Below, piece after piece: positions 16,774 through 26,465 of a DNA stretch of 37,104 nucleotides. Both the position numbers and the translations under genes were made by a program. The stretch lies in NCBI GenBank assembly GCA_029239605.1, contig JARBUO010000028.1, positions 1 through 37,104 of the forward strand, written 5' to 3'. How positions within the stretch are numbered: the stretch's first letter is position 1; each line of letters starts with the position of its first letter. This DNA is from Bacillota bacterium. GTDB lineage: Bacteria; Bacillota; Clostridia; Peptostreptococcales; Anaerovoracaceae. A model generated the notes under the pieces. It ran no database searches. It saw nothing but the letters and a program-made list of their open reading frames with translations, and was not told the DNA's origin.

Positions 16774-19700
16774 TTGTATTTAGAAGGAATCATCATGATC
16801 AGCATTGCATTTCTTGCTGCAGTGCTATTATATTTTGTATTGATCCGGATCAGAGAAGGACGGGATATTCAGGTCAGAGGAGCCGCGTTATCGGAAGAGG
16901 TGCTGGAAACCCATGCAAAAGCCATGGCCCAGGAACATTCTGTAGAATTTCGGAAATATGGCGCCGGATGGCCAATGCTCCGAATGAATGAAAATTACAA
17001 TACGATATTATCTGTATGCAAGAGCTTAAATGAGGATATTGTACAAAAGCGGACGGTTCCTCCGGCTGCCGAGTGGCTGCTGGATAATTTTTATATTGTG
17101 GAAGAGCAGGTAAAAAGTATCAGGAGAGACCTAACCCGTAAGGAGTACAATGAACTGCCGGTACTGAAAAGAGGCCCTTTCAAAGGTTATGCACGCATCT
17201 TTGCCATTTCTGCGGAATTTGTTTCCCATATCGACGGCCAGATTGAAGTTGATACCCTTATGAAATACCTTGACGCATATCAGTCTCATACCGTCCTCTT
17301 GGAGCGGGAGATCAGCATCATTCCCATCATGCTAAAACTGGCACTGATTGAAAAGATAAGAATCATCAGTGAAAAGGTAAAAGAAACCAAGATCCAGTGG
17401 AACGAAGCAGACGAGATCTTTGAAAAGTGGATGGCTGATGAAGGTGACACAGAAAGCATTGTCAGGCTGATGAAAAGCAACCTTGACGCCATGGGCGTAG
17501 GAGCAGTGAATCCCTCTTTTGTGGAGCATCTGTTTTATCGGCTTAGAAGATCAGGCAGGAGTTATGCCGGCGTTTTAAAATATATCGACGAAAATCTGGA
17601 GAAATTTCATACTTCAGCGGAAGCAACTGCTCAGAAAGAACATAATGTTCAGGCGGTTCATACCGTTTCCATGGGAAATTGCATCGCCAGTCTGAAATAT
17701 ATCTCCAGCGTGAATTGGCCGGGTATTTTTGAATCCATCAGTTTTCTTGAGAAAATCCTGAAACAGGACCCGGATGGAACCTATCAGCAGATGGACATCA
17801 ATTCCAGAAACCATTACAAGGTTCAGATCGGAGCTTTGGCGAAAATTCATCGGGTATCAGAACTTCACATCGCGCAGGAGGCAGTGGAACTTGCACGGGA
17901 AGCCATGGCTGAGGTTACGGAAGTATCAGCGCAGAGAGCAGATCGGAAACGCTGCCACGTGGGCTGGTATATCGTTGGAAAGGGACTGAAGACCCTGGAG
18001 GGCAGGCAGAAGGGTGAAAAGACATTCTATGAAAAACTGAAGCAAAAAATAGCAGGCAGCTTGGGAATTGTTTATATGAGCTTTATTGCTGTGGTGACGC
18101 TGCTGATCGTTTGCCTGGCGTCCTTATATGCAGGAAGCAGAACGGATCATATACCGTGGTTCCTTGTTGCTGTTGCAGCATTAACAGTGTTGATACCGGC
18201 CTCAGATCTTGCAATCACCATTGCGAACTGGTTCATCTGCAAAGTCAGAAAACCAGCTTTCTTTCCTCGCCTTGAGCTAAAGGAAGACATACCGGAGCAG
18301 TTTTGCACCATGGTGGTTATCCCTGCACTGCTTTCCGACGAGAAGAGAGTGGAACAGCTCATCGAGAATATGGAAAGCCATTACCTGGCCAATCGTGAAA
18401 AGAACCTTTATTTTGCGTTACTTGGTATGTTTTCTGATGCGAAAGGGCCCAGCAAGGACAATGATACTGCCATCCTTCATGCCGCATCCTACGGAATAAA
18501 AAACCTGAACGCGAAATATGCGAAGGACGGAAAGGATCTGTTTTATTTCTACAACCGCCTCCGAAAATACAATGAAAAAGATAATAAGTGGACCGGATGG
18601 GAGCGGAAGCGTGGGACCCTGATGGAATTCAATGAAATGCTGCTGGGCTCCCAGGAAACCAGCTTTATCTTTTATTCCAACAGAAAGCTTCCGGCAGAGA
18701 AGATCAAATATGTCATAACACTGGATGCGGACACCATCCTGCCCTTTGGTATGGCTAAAAAGATGATTGGAGCAATGGCTCATCCTCTGAACGCACCGGT
18801 CATTGACCCCAAAAAAGGAATTGTAACCGACGGGTACGGCATTATGCAGCCAAGGATCTCCTTCGATATCGAAAGTGCCAACCGATCCATCTTTTCCAGA
18901 ATCTATACGGGTCAGGAGGGAATTGATCCCTATGCCTGCGCAATATCCGATGTCTATCAGGATCTCTTCGGAGAAGGCATCTTTACGGGAAAGGGAATCT
19001 ATGAGCTGGAAACCTTCCAGAGTGTGCTCCGGGATGCAATTCCGGACAATGCGGTTTTGAGCCACGACCTGCTGGAGGGCTCCTACGTGAGAGCCGGTCT
19101 CGTCACCGACCTGGAACTGGTGGATTCCTATCCTACAAAATATAACTCCTATATGGCCAGACACCATCGCTGGATCAGAGGAGACTGGCAGCTGATTCCC
19201 TGGCTGAGACCGAGGGTTCGCAACCGAAGCGGCAGCCTGATCAAGAATCCGCTATCTTCCATATCCATATGGAAGATTACTGATAACTTACGGAGAAGCC
19301 TGTTTATGCCCTCGGTACTTCTCCTGCTTTTGCTTGGATTCAGTATCCTTCCCGGCAATGGGAACGTATGGGCAGGCTTTGCCGTGCTGTCCATCGGGAT
19401 GCCTCTGATTCTGAACTTTGTGGATCAGCTTCGAAAGCGGGTAAAATATGATAAAATTAAGCGCTACATGCCTGGTTTTTTCGGTTTGAAATCTGCTGTA
19501 TTCCAGTTTCTTTTGTCTGTGATATTCCTTCCGTATCAGGCGGTCAGAATCATGGATGCAGTACTGGTAACGCTTTACCGTGTCTGCATCTCAAAGAAAA
19601 ATCTGTTGGAATGGATCACCTCTGCCGATGTGGAACGGTTCCAGAGCGGAACGCTTCAGAGTTATTGGAGGTCTATGGGTTCCAGCCTGATTTTCGGTAT

Positions 19701-22700
19701 ATTGGTAGCAGCAGCAGCGATGTTCTGGAAACCGGAAAGCGTAATCTTCAGTCTGATCTTTCTGATAATCTGGAGCGCTTCACCCTATATCGCCTTTATC
19801 ATCAGCCGTGATGATGACGAGGAAGAAGAAGTCCTTACAGAAGACGAGCGCAATGAACTGGGAAAAATCGCAAGAAGAACCTGGCGGTATTTTGAGGAGT
19901 TTTCCAATTCCAAGAACAATTATCTGGCGCCGGATAACTTTCAGGAGGACCCGCCAAGGGGGATTGCTTACCGAACTTCCCCGACCAACATCGGGTTGGG
20001 TCTGCTGGCTTCTCTTTCCGGCAGGGATATGGGCTACACCGGGATTAAGGAAGCAGTGGAAAATATTTCAAAGACCATCTCAACCATAGAGAAAATGGAA
20101 AAGTGGAACGGCCATCTGTATAACTGGTACGATACGAGAACGCTGGAACCCCTTCATCCTCTCTACGTGTCAACGGTGGACAGCGGCAATTTCGTCTGCT
20201 ATCTCATCATCCTTCAGGAAGGTTTGAAAAAGTATTTTTCATCTCCTCTGGTTGAGCCGGTATTCGTACGGGGAATCAAAGACACGCTTCGCAACGGCCT
20301 TGCAGACGGTGAACCGCTTCCCACCGGATTTCATTACTTTAACTTTATGGATGAAACAGACCCTATGGATCTGATGCAGTGGAACCGTGCTCTGGATGAA
20401 ATGATGAAGGGACGTGTGGTGGCCGACCTGAAACGACCGATCTGGAGGGCCAAAACCGAGAGAATGGGAAGAATGCTGAAAGAAGAACTGAACGCATTTA
20501 CTCCCTGGGTTCCTTTGATTGAAACCATGCCTGAAGTCCTGCTTCATCAGAACCTTGCAGAGGAAACAGAACATCTCTTAATGCTGCTGAAAACCAATGT
20601 TTCCTTAGAGGGAATCGCTCCTTTGAATAAGAAAGTCTTGCGCCAGATCGATCACATCACAAAACGTACGGCTAAAATCAAGGATCAGGATTTTGAGGAA
20701 GGTTATCTGTGGCTGAACCAGGTCATTGAAGCGGTAATGGAATCAAACCGCTTCTCACAGAGCTTTATCGAGCGATACCAAAATCTCATTCGGCGGATTG
20801 AGACATTGGCCGCTGAAATCAGCTTCAAACCGTTATATAACGATAGCAGACAGCTCTTTTCCATCGGATATAATGTGGATGAAAAAAAGCTTACCAACTC
20901 CTACTACGACCTCCTTGCTTCCGAAGCAAGACAGGCGAGCTATATTGCCATTGCACGGGGAGAAGTTCCGCCGAAGCATTGGTTTATGCTGGGCAGATTG
21001 CTTACGGTTGTGGACCATTATAAGGGACTTGTATCCTGGAGCGGAACCATGTTTGAATATCTCATGCCGCTGCTGGTCATGAAGAGCTATCGGAATACTC
21101 TTCTGGATGAAACTTATTCTTTTGTTGTAAAGAGCCAGCAAAAGTACGGCAAAGTCCGGAACATGCCCTGGGGTGTGTCAGAATCCTCATTCCACTCCCT
21201 GGATATCAATTTGGATTATCAATATAAGGCCATCGGCGTTCCATGGCTGGGGCTTAAGCGGGGGCTCATCGAAGATGCGGTTACCTCTCCCTACTCAACG
21301 TTTATGGCATTGATGGTGAACCCAGCAGACGCATACAAAAATATCAAGTATCTGAAAGAAGAGGGATTGGAAGGGCCGTACGGCTTTTACGAAGCTGCAG
21401 ACTATACCCCGGAACGAGTTAACTTCCAGGCAAAGAAAGTGATTATTAAGAGCTTTATGGCTCACCATGAGGGAATGAGTCTCTTGGCGCTGAACAATTA
21501 TCTTAACGGGAATATTATGCAGACCCGCTTTTCTTCCGACCCTTCCGTGAAAGCAGCCAGACTTCTGCTTCATGAGAAAGTACCGGTTGATATCCTATTT
21601 ACCAAAGATAATAAGGAGAAAGTTGTTACATCCAAGGCAAAGATTTACCGCGATAAAGGTGCTGTAAGGAGATTTACTGCTCCTGATTTTGATTTGCCTA
21701 AGGTTCACGTGCTTTCCAACGGACAATATTCCGTCATGCTGACGGACAAGGGCACTGGATACAGTAGAAATAAGACTGTGGACATTTCCCGCTGGAGAGA
21801 AGATCCGGTGCTGGATCAGTATGGAATGTTCTTCTATATCAAGAACGTAACAGAGAAACGGTATTGGTCCGCAGCATACGCGCCCTGCAATGTTCTTCCT
21901 GAAAAATACCAAGTGGTATTTACCCCGGATAAGGCAACCTTTGAACGAATGGATGGAGAGATTGAAACGATAATGGAAGTCTCTGCCGCTTCAGAGGATC
22001 AGGCGGAAATCCGCAGAATCAGCTTGAAGAACAACGGAGATTCATCCTGTGAAATTGAGGTTACCAGCTATTTTGAAATCGTACTGGCACCGAGAAACAG
22101 TGATACCGCTCATCCGGCTTTCAGCAATCTCTTTGTCAGGACGGAATATGATTCTGCTCACAGTGCATTGCTGGTAAGCAGGAGACCGAGAACCCCAGAA
22201 GAGAAAGAAATCTGGATGGGGCAGATGCCTGTGATCAACGGGGATCTGTCAGGAGAGATTCAGTATGAGACTGATCGCATGCATTTCATTGGAAGAGGGC
22301 ATACATCAGCCAACCCTGCGGTAATCGAACGAGACAGACCTCTGGCAGGAACTGTGGGACCCGTGCTGGACCCGGTTCTGAGCCAACGGGTCAAGCTTAC
22401 CCTTGAGCCGAATGAGACCGCATCCGTTTCTTTTGTTACCATAACAGCGGGTACAAGGGAAGCTGTTCTGGAACTTATGGAAAAGTATGATAATGTCGAA
22501 GCCTGTGATGCCGCATTCTGGCTTGCGCTGACCAGAAGTCAGGTTGAGACAAAATATCTCAATATCAAAGCCCAGGAGATGGAACTCTATCAGGACATGA
22601 TCTCAAATATTGTATTTTCCGGGCCTCAAAAACTGCGTTATCGGCAATTCATCAAAGAAAACAGAAAAGGTCAGTCTTCGCTCTGGCCCTATGGGGTTTC

Positions 22701-25700
22701 CGGTGACAGACCCATCGTACTTGTTGTACTGGAAAAGACAGAAGAGGTTGAAATCCTGTATGAGGTGCTTAGAGCTCATGAATACTGGAGAATTAAGGAT
22801 TTGCGCGTTGACTTGGTGGTTTTGAGCCATGAGGAAAACAGCTATGCCAATCCGCTTCATTCCCTGATCTCAGAAATCGTTTGCTCCAGTCAGGCAGCAG
22901 ATATTCTGAGCTGCTATAACGACATCTTTATTATCAATGCCAACAATATGCCTGATGAGGATTTATGCCTGTTTTATGCGGCAGCCAAGATGGTTTTCAA
23001 GGGTGGAGAAGGGACGCTGCGAGCCCAGGCAAAATCAGACGTGGATCAACAGCTTACGAAGCTTCCGGAGCCGGAGCGGAAGAAGAAGGGGAAAACTGTG
23101 CCAGCCAATTACGGTCTATCTGAAATTTCAGGTTCTGTTGAAAATACCAGTTTGGCAGAAAACCTGGCTTTCGATAAAACATATGGTTCTGCTGAAAACC
23201 CCGTTTTCGGAGAAAACTATGATTTGGCCGAAAACCCCAACCCAGAAGGCAACTCGGGTTCCGCTGAAAATTCAGGCACAGGGGAGCACAAGCTTCAGTT
23301 TTACAATGGACTTGGCGGATTTGATGCAGATGGCAAGGAATATGTAGTGGTTCTGGAGCAGGGGCAGTCTACGCCGGCTCCCTGGGTGAATGTGATTGCA
23401 AACCAGGAATTTGGATTTATGGTGACCGAATCAGGAGGAGGATACTGCTGGAGTGAGAACAGTCGTGAAAATAAGCTGTCACCCTGGTCCAACGACCCAG
23501 TCAGCGATCGCCCTTCGGAGGTATTCTATCTGACAGACGTATCGTATCAAACCCAAGACAACTCTGGCAGCAATGAGGCCGAAAAAAATGGATTGGAGCG
23601 GGAAACCTGGAGCATTACCCCACTTCCTGTCCGGGAAGAGGAAGCATACCTCATTCGCCACGGGTTCGGATACACTGAGTTTCATCACGTAAGCCATGGA
23701 ATCGCCCAGAAGTTAACCCAATTCGTCCCGGTTCAGGGTACGGTCAAGGTCAACCTCGTAAGTCTGTATAACGAAAGTACGGAAGTGAAAAACCTGAAAG
23801 TAACCTATTACGTCAGCCCGGTACTGGGAGTAAATCAGCGGGACAACGCCATGCACTTAATCAGCGGGATGAACAATGGAACACTGACTGTTAGAAATCC
23901 CTATAACAGAGAGTTTCCCGACAGAATCCTGTTTCTTGAGACCTCCTCAGTGGAACGATGGGTTACGGGTGACAGAAAAGCATTCTTCGGACTGGGCGGA
24001 ATGGAAGCGCCCGACGGACTGAAGCAGAATCAGCTGGACGGAACCCTTGGGGTTGGATATGATCCCTGCGCGGCAATGCAGGTTACAATTTCTTTAAAGC
24101 CCGGCGAAACAAGGGAATTGGTATTCCTTCTTGGGATGACAGAGCAGGAAGGAAAGATCGGCAGCCTGATAGAAGCGTACCGGGATCCTGCAAAAGCGAA
24201 GGACGCCCTTGCAGAAGTAAAGCATTTCTGGACGAATATGCTTCAGACCGTACAGGTAAATACGCCGGATGTGGCGATGAATTATATGCTCAACGGCTGG
24301 CTGCTGTATCAGACTGTCTCCTGCAGAATGTGGGCCAGAACAGCATTCTATCAAGCCGGAGGTGCGTATGGATTCCGGGATCAGCTGCAGGACAGCCTTT
24401 CTCTTCTGGCTATCAGACCGGAGGCTGCTCGAAGCCAGATCATCAGGCATGCGGGACGGCAATTCCTGCAGGGAGATGTACTCCATTGGTGGCATGAACC
24501 GGCTGGAAAAGGCCCCAGAACTCGATTTTCTGACGATTATCTGTGGCTGGCATTTGTTACGGCAGAATACATTCGTGTAACAGGGGATGATACAATCCTG
24601 AATGAGGAAGCGCCTTTTCTTGAGGCGGAACCATTGAAAAACCATGAAGACGAGCGGTATTGTCTGCCTCGGGTTACGGAGGAGAAGGGTACCATTCTTG
24701 ATCACTGTCTCAGATCCATCGAATACGGTCTCAAATTCGGAGAGCGTGGAATTCCGCTTATGGGTGGTGGTGACTGGAATGACGGAATGAATACGGTAGG
24801 CAACGGCGGAAAGGGAGAAAGCGTTTGGCTGGGCTGGTTCTTATGCGCCACTCTTCAGCGTTTTATTCCAATCTGCACACGTATGGGCAGAGAGGAGCAG
24901 GCACAGCGGTATGAGGAGATGATTGGAAAGATTACCGGGGCCATTGAAGAAAATGCCTGGGACGGCAATTGGTATAAGCGGGCGTTTTTTGATAACGGAG
25001 CATCGTTGGGATCTTCTAAGAACAGGGAGTGCAAGATTGACTCCCTCGCTCAGACCTGGGCGGTAATTTCCGGGCAGGGTGAACCGGAGAGAGTGAAAAA
25101 AGCCATGAATTCTCTGGAGGATTACCTTGTTATGAGAGAAGAGGGCCTGATCAAACTCCTTACCCCTCCTTTTGATGATGGGGATCTGGAACCCGGCTAT
25201 ATCAAGGGCTATGTTCCCGGCGTGAGGGAGAACGGCGGCCAATACACCCATGCTGCCGCGTGGGTCATCATCGCCTTTGCTATGCTGGGTGAAGGAGATA
25301 AGGCGCTGGAACTCTTTGACCTCATCAATCCCATCAATCATTCCCGGACAGGGCGGGAGGCTGCCATTTATAAAGTGGAGCCTTATGTGATTGCCGCTGA
25401 CGTTTATTCGGTTTACCCCCATGTAGGCAGAGGCGGGTGGACTTGGTACACCGGCTCTGCCGGGTGGGTATATAAGGCAGGTATTGAGAGCATTCTGGGA
25501 CTTCGTAAAAACGGGGAAGAGCTGACCATCGACCCTTGTATCCCGAAGAAATGGCAGAGCTATCGTATCACCTACAAGTATGGAACGGCGGAGTACAGAA
25601 TTACGGTGAAAAATCCGGGAAATCTGAGCAAAGGGGTGGAACGAACCACAGAGGACGGCAACGAAATCAAGGGAAATACAATCACTCTGTCTGATGACGG

Positions 25701-25734
25701 AAAAATCCATGAAATTGAAATTTTGATGGGCTGA
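16774..25734 (+). CDS. cgs: Cyclic beta-1,2-glucan synthase (NdvB/Cgs type)
   Basis: A 2986-residue multidomain membrane protein, a little longer than proteobacterial NdvB/Cgs (about 2820-2870). Order: an N-terminal membrane segment; cytoplasmic region with membrane segments at about 430-454 and 459-487; a GT84 glycosyltransferase domain (about 500-830) with DxD at D651/D653 (LDADTILPFG) and HRWIRGDWQ at 798-806; membrane segments at about 843-885, 906-940 and 970-1010; a glycoamylase-like middle domain (about 1030-1600) with MAHHEGMSLLALNNYL at 1562-1577, where the ring-closing transglycosylation is thought to occur (GH189 in recent classifications); then a C-terminal GH94 phosphorylase-type domain with FRDQLQDSL (2534-2542), GGGDWNDGMN (D2667, D2670) and YSVYPHVGRGGWTWYTGSAG. 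It makes cyclic beta-1,2-glucan from UDP-glucose; the GH94 part sets ring size. The TTG at 16774 has AAGGAG 7 bases upstream; the ATG at 16795 is the alternative start. A low-complexity insert lies at about 2117-2171. Confidence 0.9.
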   Translation: MYLEGIIMISIAFLAAVLLYFVLIRIREGRDIQVRGAALSEEVLETHAKAMAQEHSVEFRKYGAGWPMLRMNENYNTILSVCKSLNEDIVQKRTVPPAAEWLLDNFYIVEEQVKSIRRDLTRKEYNELPVLKRGPFKGYARIFAISAEFVSHIDGQIEVDTLMKYLDAYQSHTVLLEREISIIPIMLKLALIEKIRIISEKVKETKIQWNEADEIFEKWMADEGDTESIVRLMKSNLDAMGVGAVNPSFVEHLFYRLRRSGRSYAGVLKYIDENLEKFHTSAEATAQKEHNVQAVHTVSMGNCIASLKYISSVNWPGIFESISFLEKILKQDPDGTYQQMDINSRNHYKVQIGALAKIHRVSELHIAQEAVELAREAMAEVTEVSAQRADRKRCHVGWYIVGKGLKTLEGRQKGEKTFYEKLKQKIAGSLGIVYMSFIAVVTLLIVCLASLYAGSRTDHIPWFLVAVAALTVLIPASDLAITIANWFICKVRKPAFFPRLELKEDIPEQFCTMVVIPALLSDEKRVEQLIENMESHYLANREKNLYFALLGMFSDAKGPSKDNDTAILHAASYGIKNLNAKYAKDGKDLFYFYNRLRKYNEKDNKWTGWERKRGTLMEFNEMLLGSQETSFIFYSNRKLPAEKIKYVITLDADTILPFGMAKKMIGAMAHPLNAPVIDPKKGIVTDGYGIMQPRISFDIESANRSIFSRIYTGQEGIDPYACAISDVYQDLFGEGIFTGKGIYELETFQSVLRDAIPDNAVLSHDLLEGSYVRAGLVTDLELVDSYPTKYNSYMARHHRWIRGDWQLIPWLRPRVRNRSGSLIKNPLSSISIWKITDNLRRSLFMPSVLLLLLLGFSILPGNGNVWAGFAVLSIGMPLILNFVDQLRKRVKYDKIKRYMPGFFGLKSAVFQFLLSVIFLPYQAVRIMDAVLVTLYRVCISKKNLLEWITSADVERFQSGTLQSYWRSMGSSLIFGILVAAAAMFWKPESVIFSLIFLIIWSASPYIAFIISRDDDEEEEVLTEDERNELGKIARRTWRYFEEFSNSKNNYLAPDNFQEDPPRGIAYRTSPTNIGLGLLASLSGRDMGYTGIKEAVENISKTISTIEKMEKWNGHLYNWYDTRTLEPLHPLYVSTVDSGNFVCYLIILQEGLKKYFSSPLVEPVFVRGIKDTLRNGLADGEPLPTGFHYFNFMDETDPMDLMQWNRALDEMMKGRVVADLKRPIWRAKTERMGRMLKEELNAFTPWVPLIETMPEVLLHQNLAEETEHLLMLLKTNVSLEGIAPLNKKVLRQIDHITKRTAKIKDQDFEEGYLWLNQVIEAVMESNRFSQSFIERYQNLIRRIETLAAEISFKPLYNDSRQLFSIGYNVDEKKLTNSYYDLLASEARQASYIAIARGEVPPKHWFMLGRLLTVVDHYKGLVSWSGTMFEYLMPLLVMKSYRNTLLDETYSFVVKSQQKYGKVRNMPWGVSESSFHSLDINLDYQYKAIGVPWLGLKRGLIEDAVTSPYSTFMALMVNPADAYKNIKYLKEEGLEGPYGFYEAADYTPERVNFQAKKVIIKSFMAHHEGMSLLALNNYLNGNIMQTRFSSDPSVKAARLLLHEKVPVDILFTKDNKEKVVTSKAKIYRDKGAVRRFTAPDFDLPKVHVLSNGQYSVMLTDKGTGYSRNKTVDISRWREDPVLDQYGMFFYIKNVTEKRYWSAAYAPCNVLPEKYQVVFTPDKATFERMDGEIETIMEVSAASEDQAEIRRISLKNNGDSSCEIEVTSYFEIVLAPRNSDTAHPAFSNLFVRTEYDSAHSALLVSRRPRTPEEKEIWMGQMPVINGDLSGEIQYETDRMHFIGRGHTSANPAVIERDRPLAGTVGPVLDPVLSQRVKLTLEPNETASVSFVTITAGTREAVLELMEKYDNVEACDAAFWLALTRSQVETKYLNIKAQEMELYQDMISNIVFSGPQKLRYRQFIKENRKGQSSLWPYGVSGDRPIVLVVLEKTEEVEILYEVLRAHEYWRIKDLRVDLVVLSHEENSYANPLHSLISEIVCSSQAADILSCYNDIFIINANNMPDEDLCLFYAAAKMVFKGGEGTLRAQAKSDVDQQLTKLPEPERKKKGKTVPANYGLSEISGSVENTSLAENLAFDKTYGSAENPVFGENYDLAENPNPEGNSGSAENSGTGEHKLQFYNGLGGFDADGKEYVVVLEQGQSTPAPWVNVIANQEFGFMVTESGGGYCWSENSRENKLSPWSNDPVSDRPSEVFYLTDVSYQTQDNSGSNEAEKNGLERETWSITPLPVREEEAYLIRHGFGYTEFHHVSHGIAQKLTQFVPVQGTVKVNLVSLYNESTEVKNLKVTYYVSPVLGVNQRDNAMHLISGMNNGTLTVRNPYNREFPDRILFLETSSVERWVTGDRKAFFGLGGMEAPDGLKQNQLDGTLGVGYDPCAAMQVTISLKPGETRELVFLLGMTEQEGKIGSLIEAYRDPAKAKDALAEVKHFWTNMLQTVQVNTPDVAMNYMLNGWLLYQTVSCRMWARTAFYQAGGAYGFRDQLQDSLSLLAIRPEAARSQIIRHAGRQFLQGDVLHWWHEPAGKGPRTRFSDDYLWLAFVTAEYIRVTGDDTILNEEAPFLEAEPLKNHEDERYCLPRVTEEKGTILDHCLRSIEYGLKFGERGIPLMGGGDWNDGMNTVGNGGKGESVWLGWFLCATLQRFIPICTRMGREEQAQRYEEMIGKITGAIEENAWDGNWYKRAFFDNGASLGSSKNRECKIDSLAQTWAVISGQGEPERVKKAMNSLEDYLVMREEGLIKLLTPPFDDGDLEPGYIKGYVPGVRENGGQYTHAAAWVIIAFAMLGEGDKALELFDLINPINHSRTGREAAIYKVEPYVIAADVYSVYPHVGRGGWTWYTGSAGWVYKAGIESILGLRKNGEELTIDPCIPKKWQSYRITYKYGTAEYRITVKNPGNLSKGVERTTEDGNEIKGNTITLSDDGKIHEIEILMG

Positions 25735-25800
25735 TTACTCATTCAAAGAAGTAAATGCGATCCATTTTTTTCTAGACCCCGAACCCCCGTGTATGATATA

Positions 25801-25837
25801 TTGATTATGAGACCGGTTTGACCGGTCTCATAATCAA
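25801..25837. repeat. Perfect 17-bp inverted repeat between the glucan synthase and YcxB-like genes
   Basis: A perfect 17-bp stem (25801-25817 with 25821-25837) around a 3-base centre (TTG). Neither side has a T-run, so it is not a standard intrinsic terminator. It could be an operator, or an RNA hairpin that protects the upstream mRNA end or reduces read-through. Confidence 0.85.
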
Positions 25838-25916
25838 AGGGAATGCTGATTTGCTGCTGCTGCGCACCTGACATTTGATCAGCGGCTTCCAAATATGAAA
25901 AACGGAGGTTCCAGCA

Positions 25917-26447
25917 GTGAGTAAGAACGTACTTTTCACAGTGAACACAATCATGGAAAGCAAGGATTACAAAAAATTTTCCTATCTGACGATATTTAAA
26001 AACAAAAGGAAGACCTTTTCTTTTATGGTTCTGCTGGCTGCTGTGGGTGCTTTTTTTGCTGTAATGAGCCTGGAAAAGTATGATCTCCCATGGTTTCTTG
26101 GAATTTGGGCAATTCTTATCGCCACCGCTTTTGTTGCAATCATACTGCGTGTTGAATACAAAAACCTGAATCGGATGAATCAAGTAAGAGCAGGCCTCAC
26201 TGATCCCAGACAGAAGATTACCTTTTATGACCGTTATTTAATTGCGGAAAGTAACTCAGCCAGGGGCTCTAATAAGTTCAACTATGACCGTCTCTATCAA
26301 ACTTGGGAGACAAGAGATTACTATATAATTTACGCTAATGCAAACAGCGCGTCGCTGATACGGAAAATCGATATAAACGAAGAATACCGCACGGAATTTC
26401 ACGAATTTATCAGAGAAAAACTCGGTGACCGTTATAAAAAGATGTGA
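25917..26447 (+). CDS. YcxB-like membrane protein
   Basis: 176 residues with two close membrane segments (about 34-52 and 57-77) and a C-terminal soluble domain whose pattern YDRLYQTWETRDYYIIYANANSAS fits YcxB-like C-terminal domains, a small family of unknown function in Firmicutes. The domain probably faces the cytoplasm. The start is a GTG at 25917 with GGAGGT about 8 bases upstream; the nearest in-frame ATG comes at codon 13 without a ribosome binding site. The FHA-RodA gene starts 18 bases after its stop, so the two are very likely co-transcribed. The perfect inverted repeat at 25801-25837 lies just upstream and could be regulatory. Confidence 0.7.
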   Translation: MSKNVLFTVNTIMESKDYKKFSYLTIFKNKRKTFSFMVLLAAVGAFFAVMSLEKYDLPWFLGIWAILIATAFVAIILRVEYKNLNRMNQVRAGLTDPRQKITFYDRYLIAESNSARGSNKFNYDRLYQTWETRDYYIIYANANSASLIRKIDINEEYRTEFHEFIREKLGDRYKKM

Positions 26448-26465
26448 CCTTCATAAGGTAGAGTT

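Noticed and set aside
18418-19167. Long minus-strand open frames inside the glucan synthase gene, and similar frames opposite other large genes
   Set aside because: They are antisense shadows of conserved plus-strand domains, with no ribosome binding sites or recognisable products.
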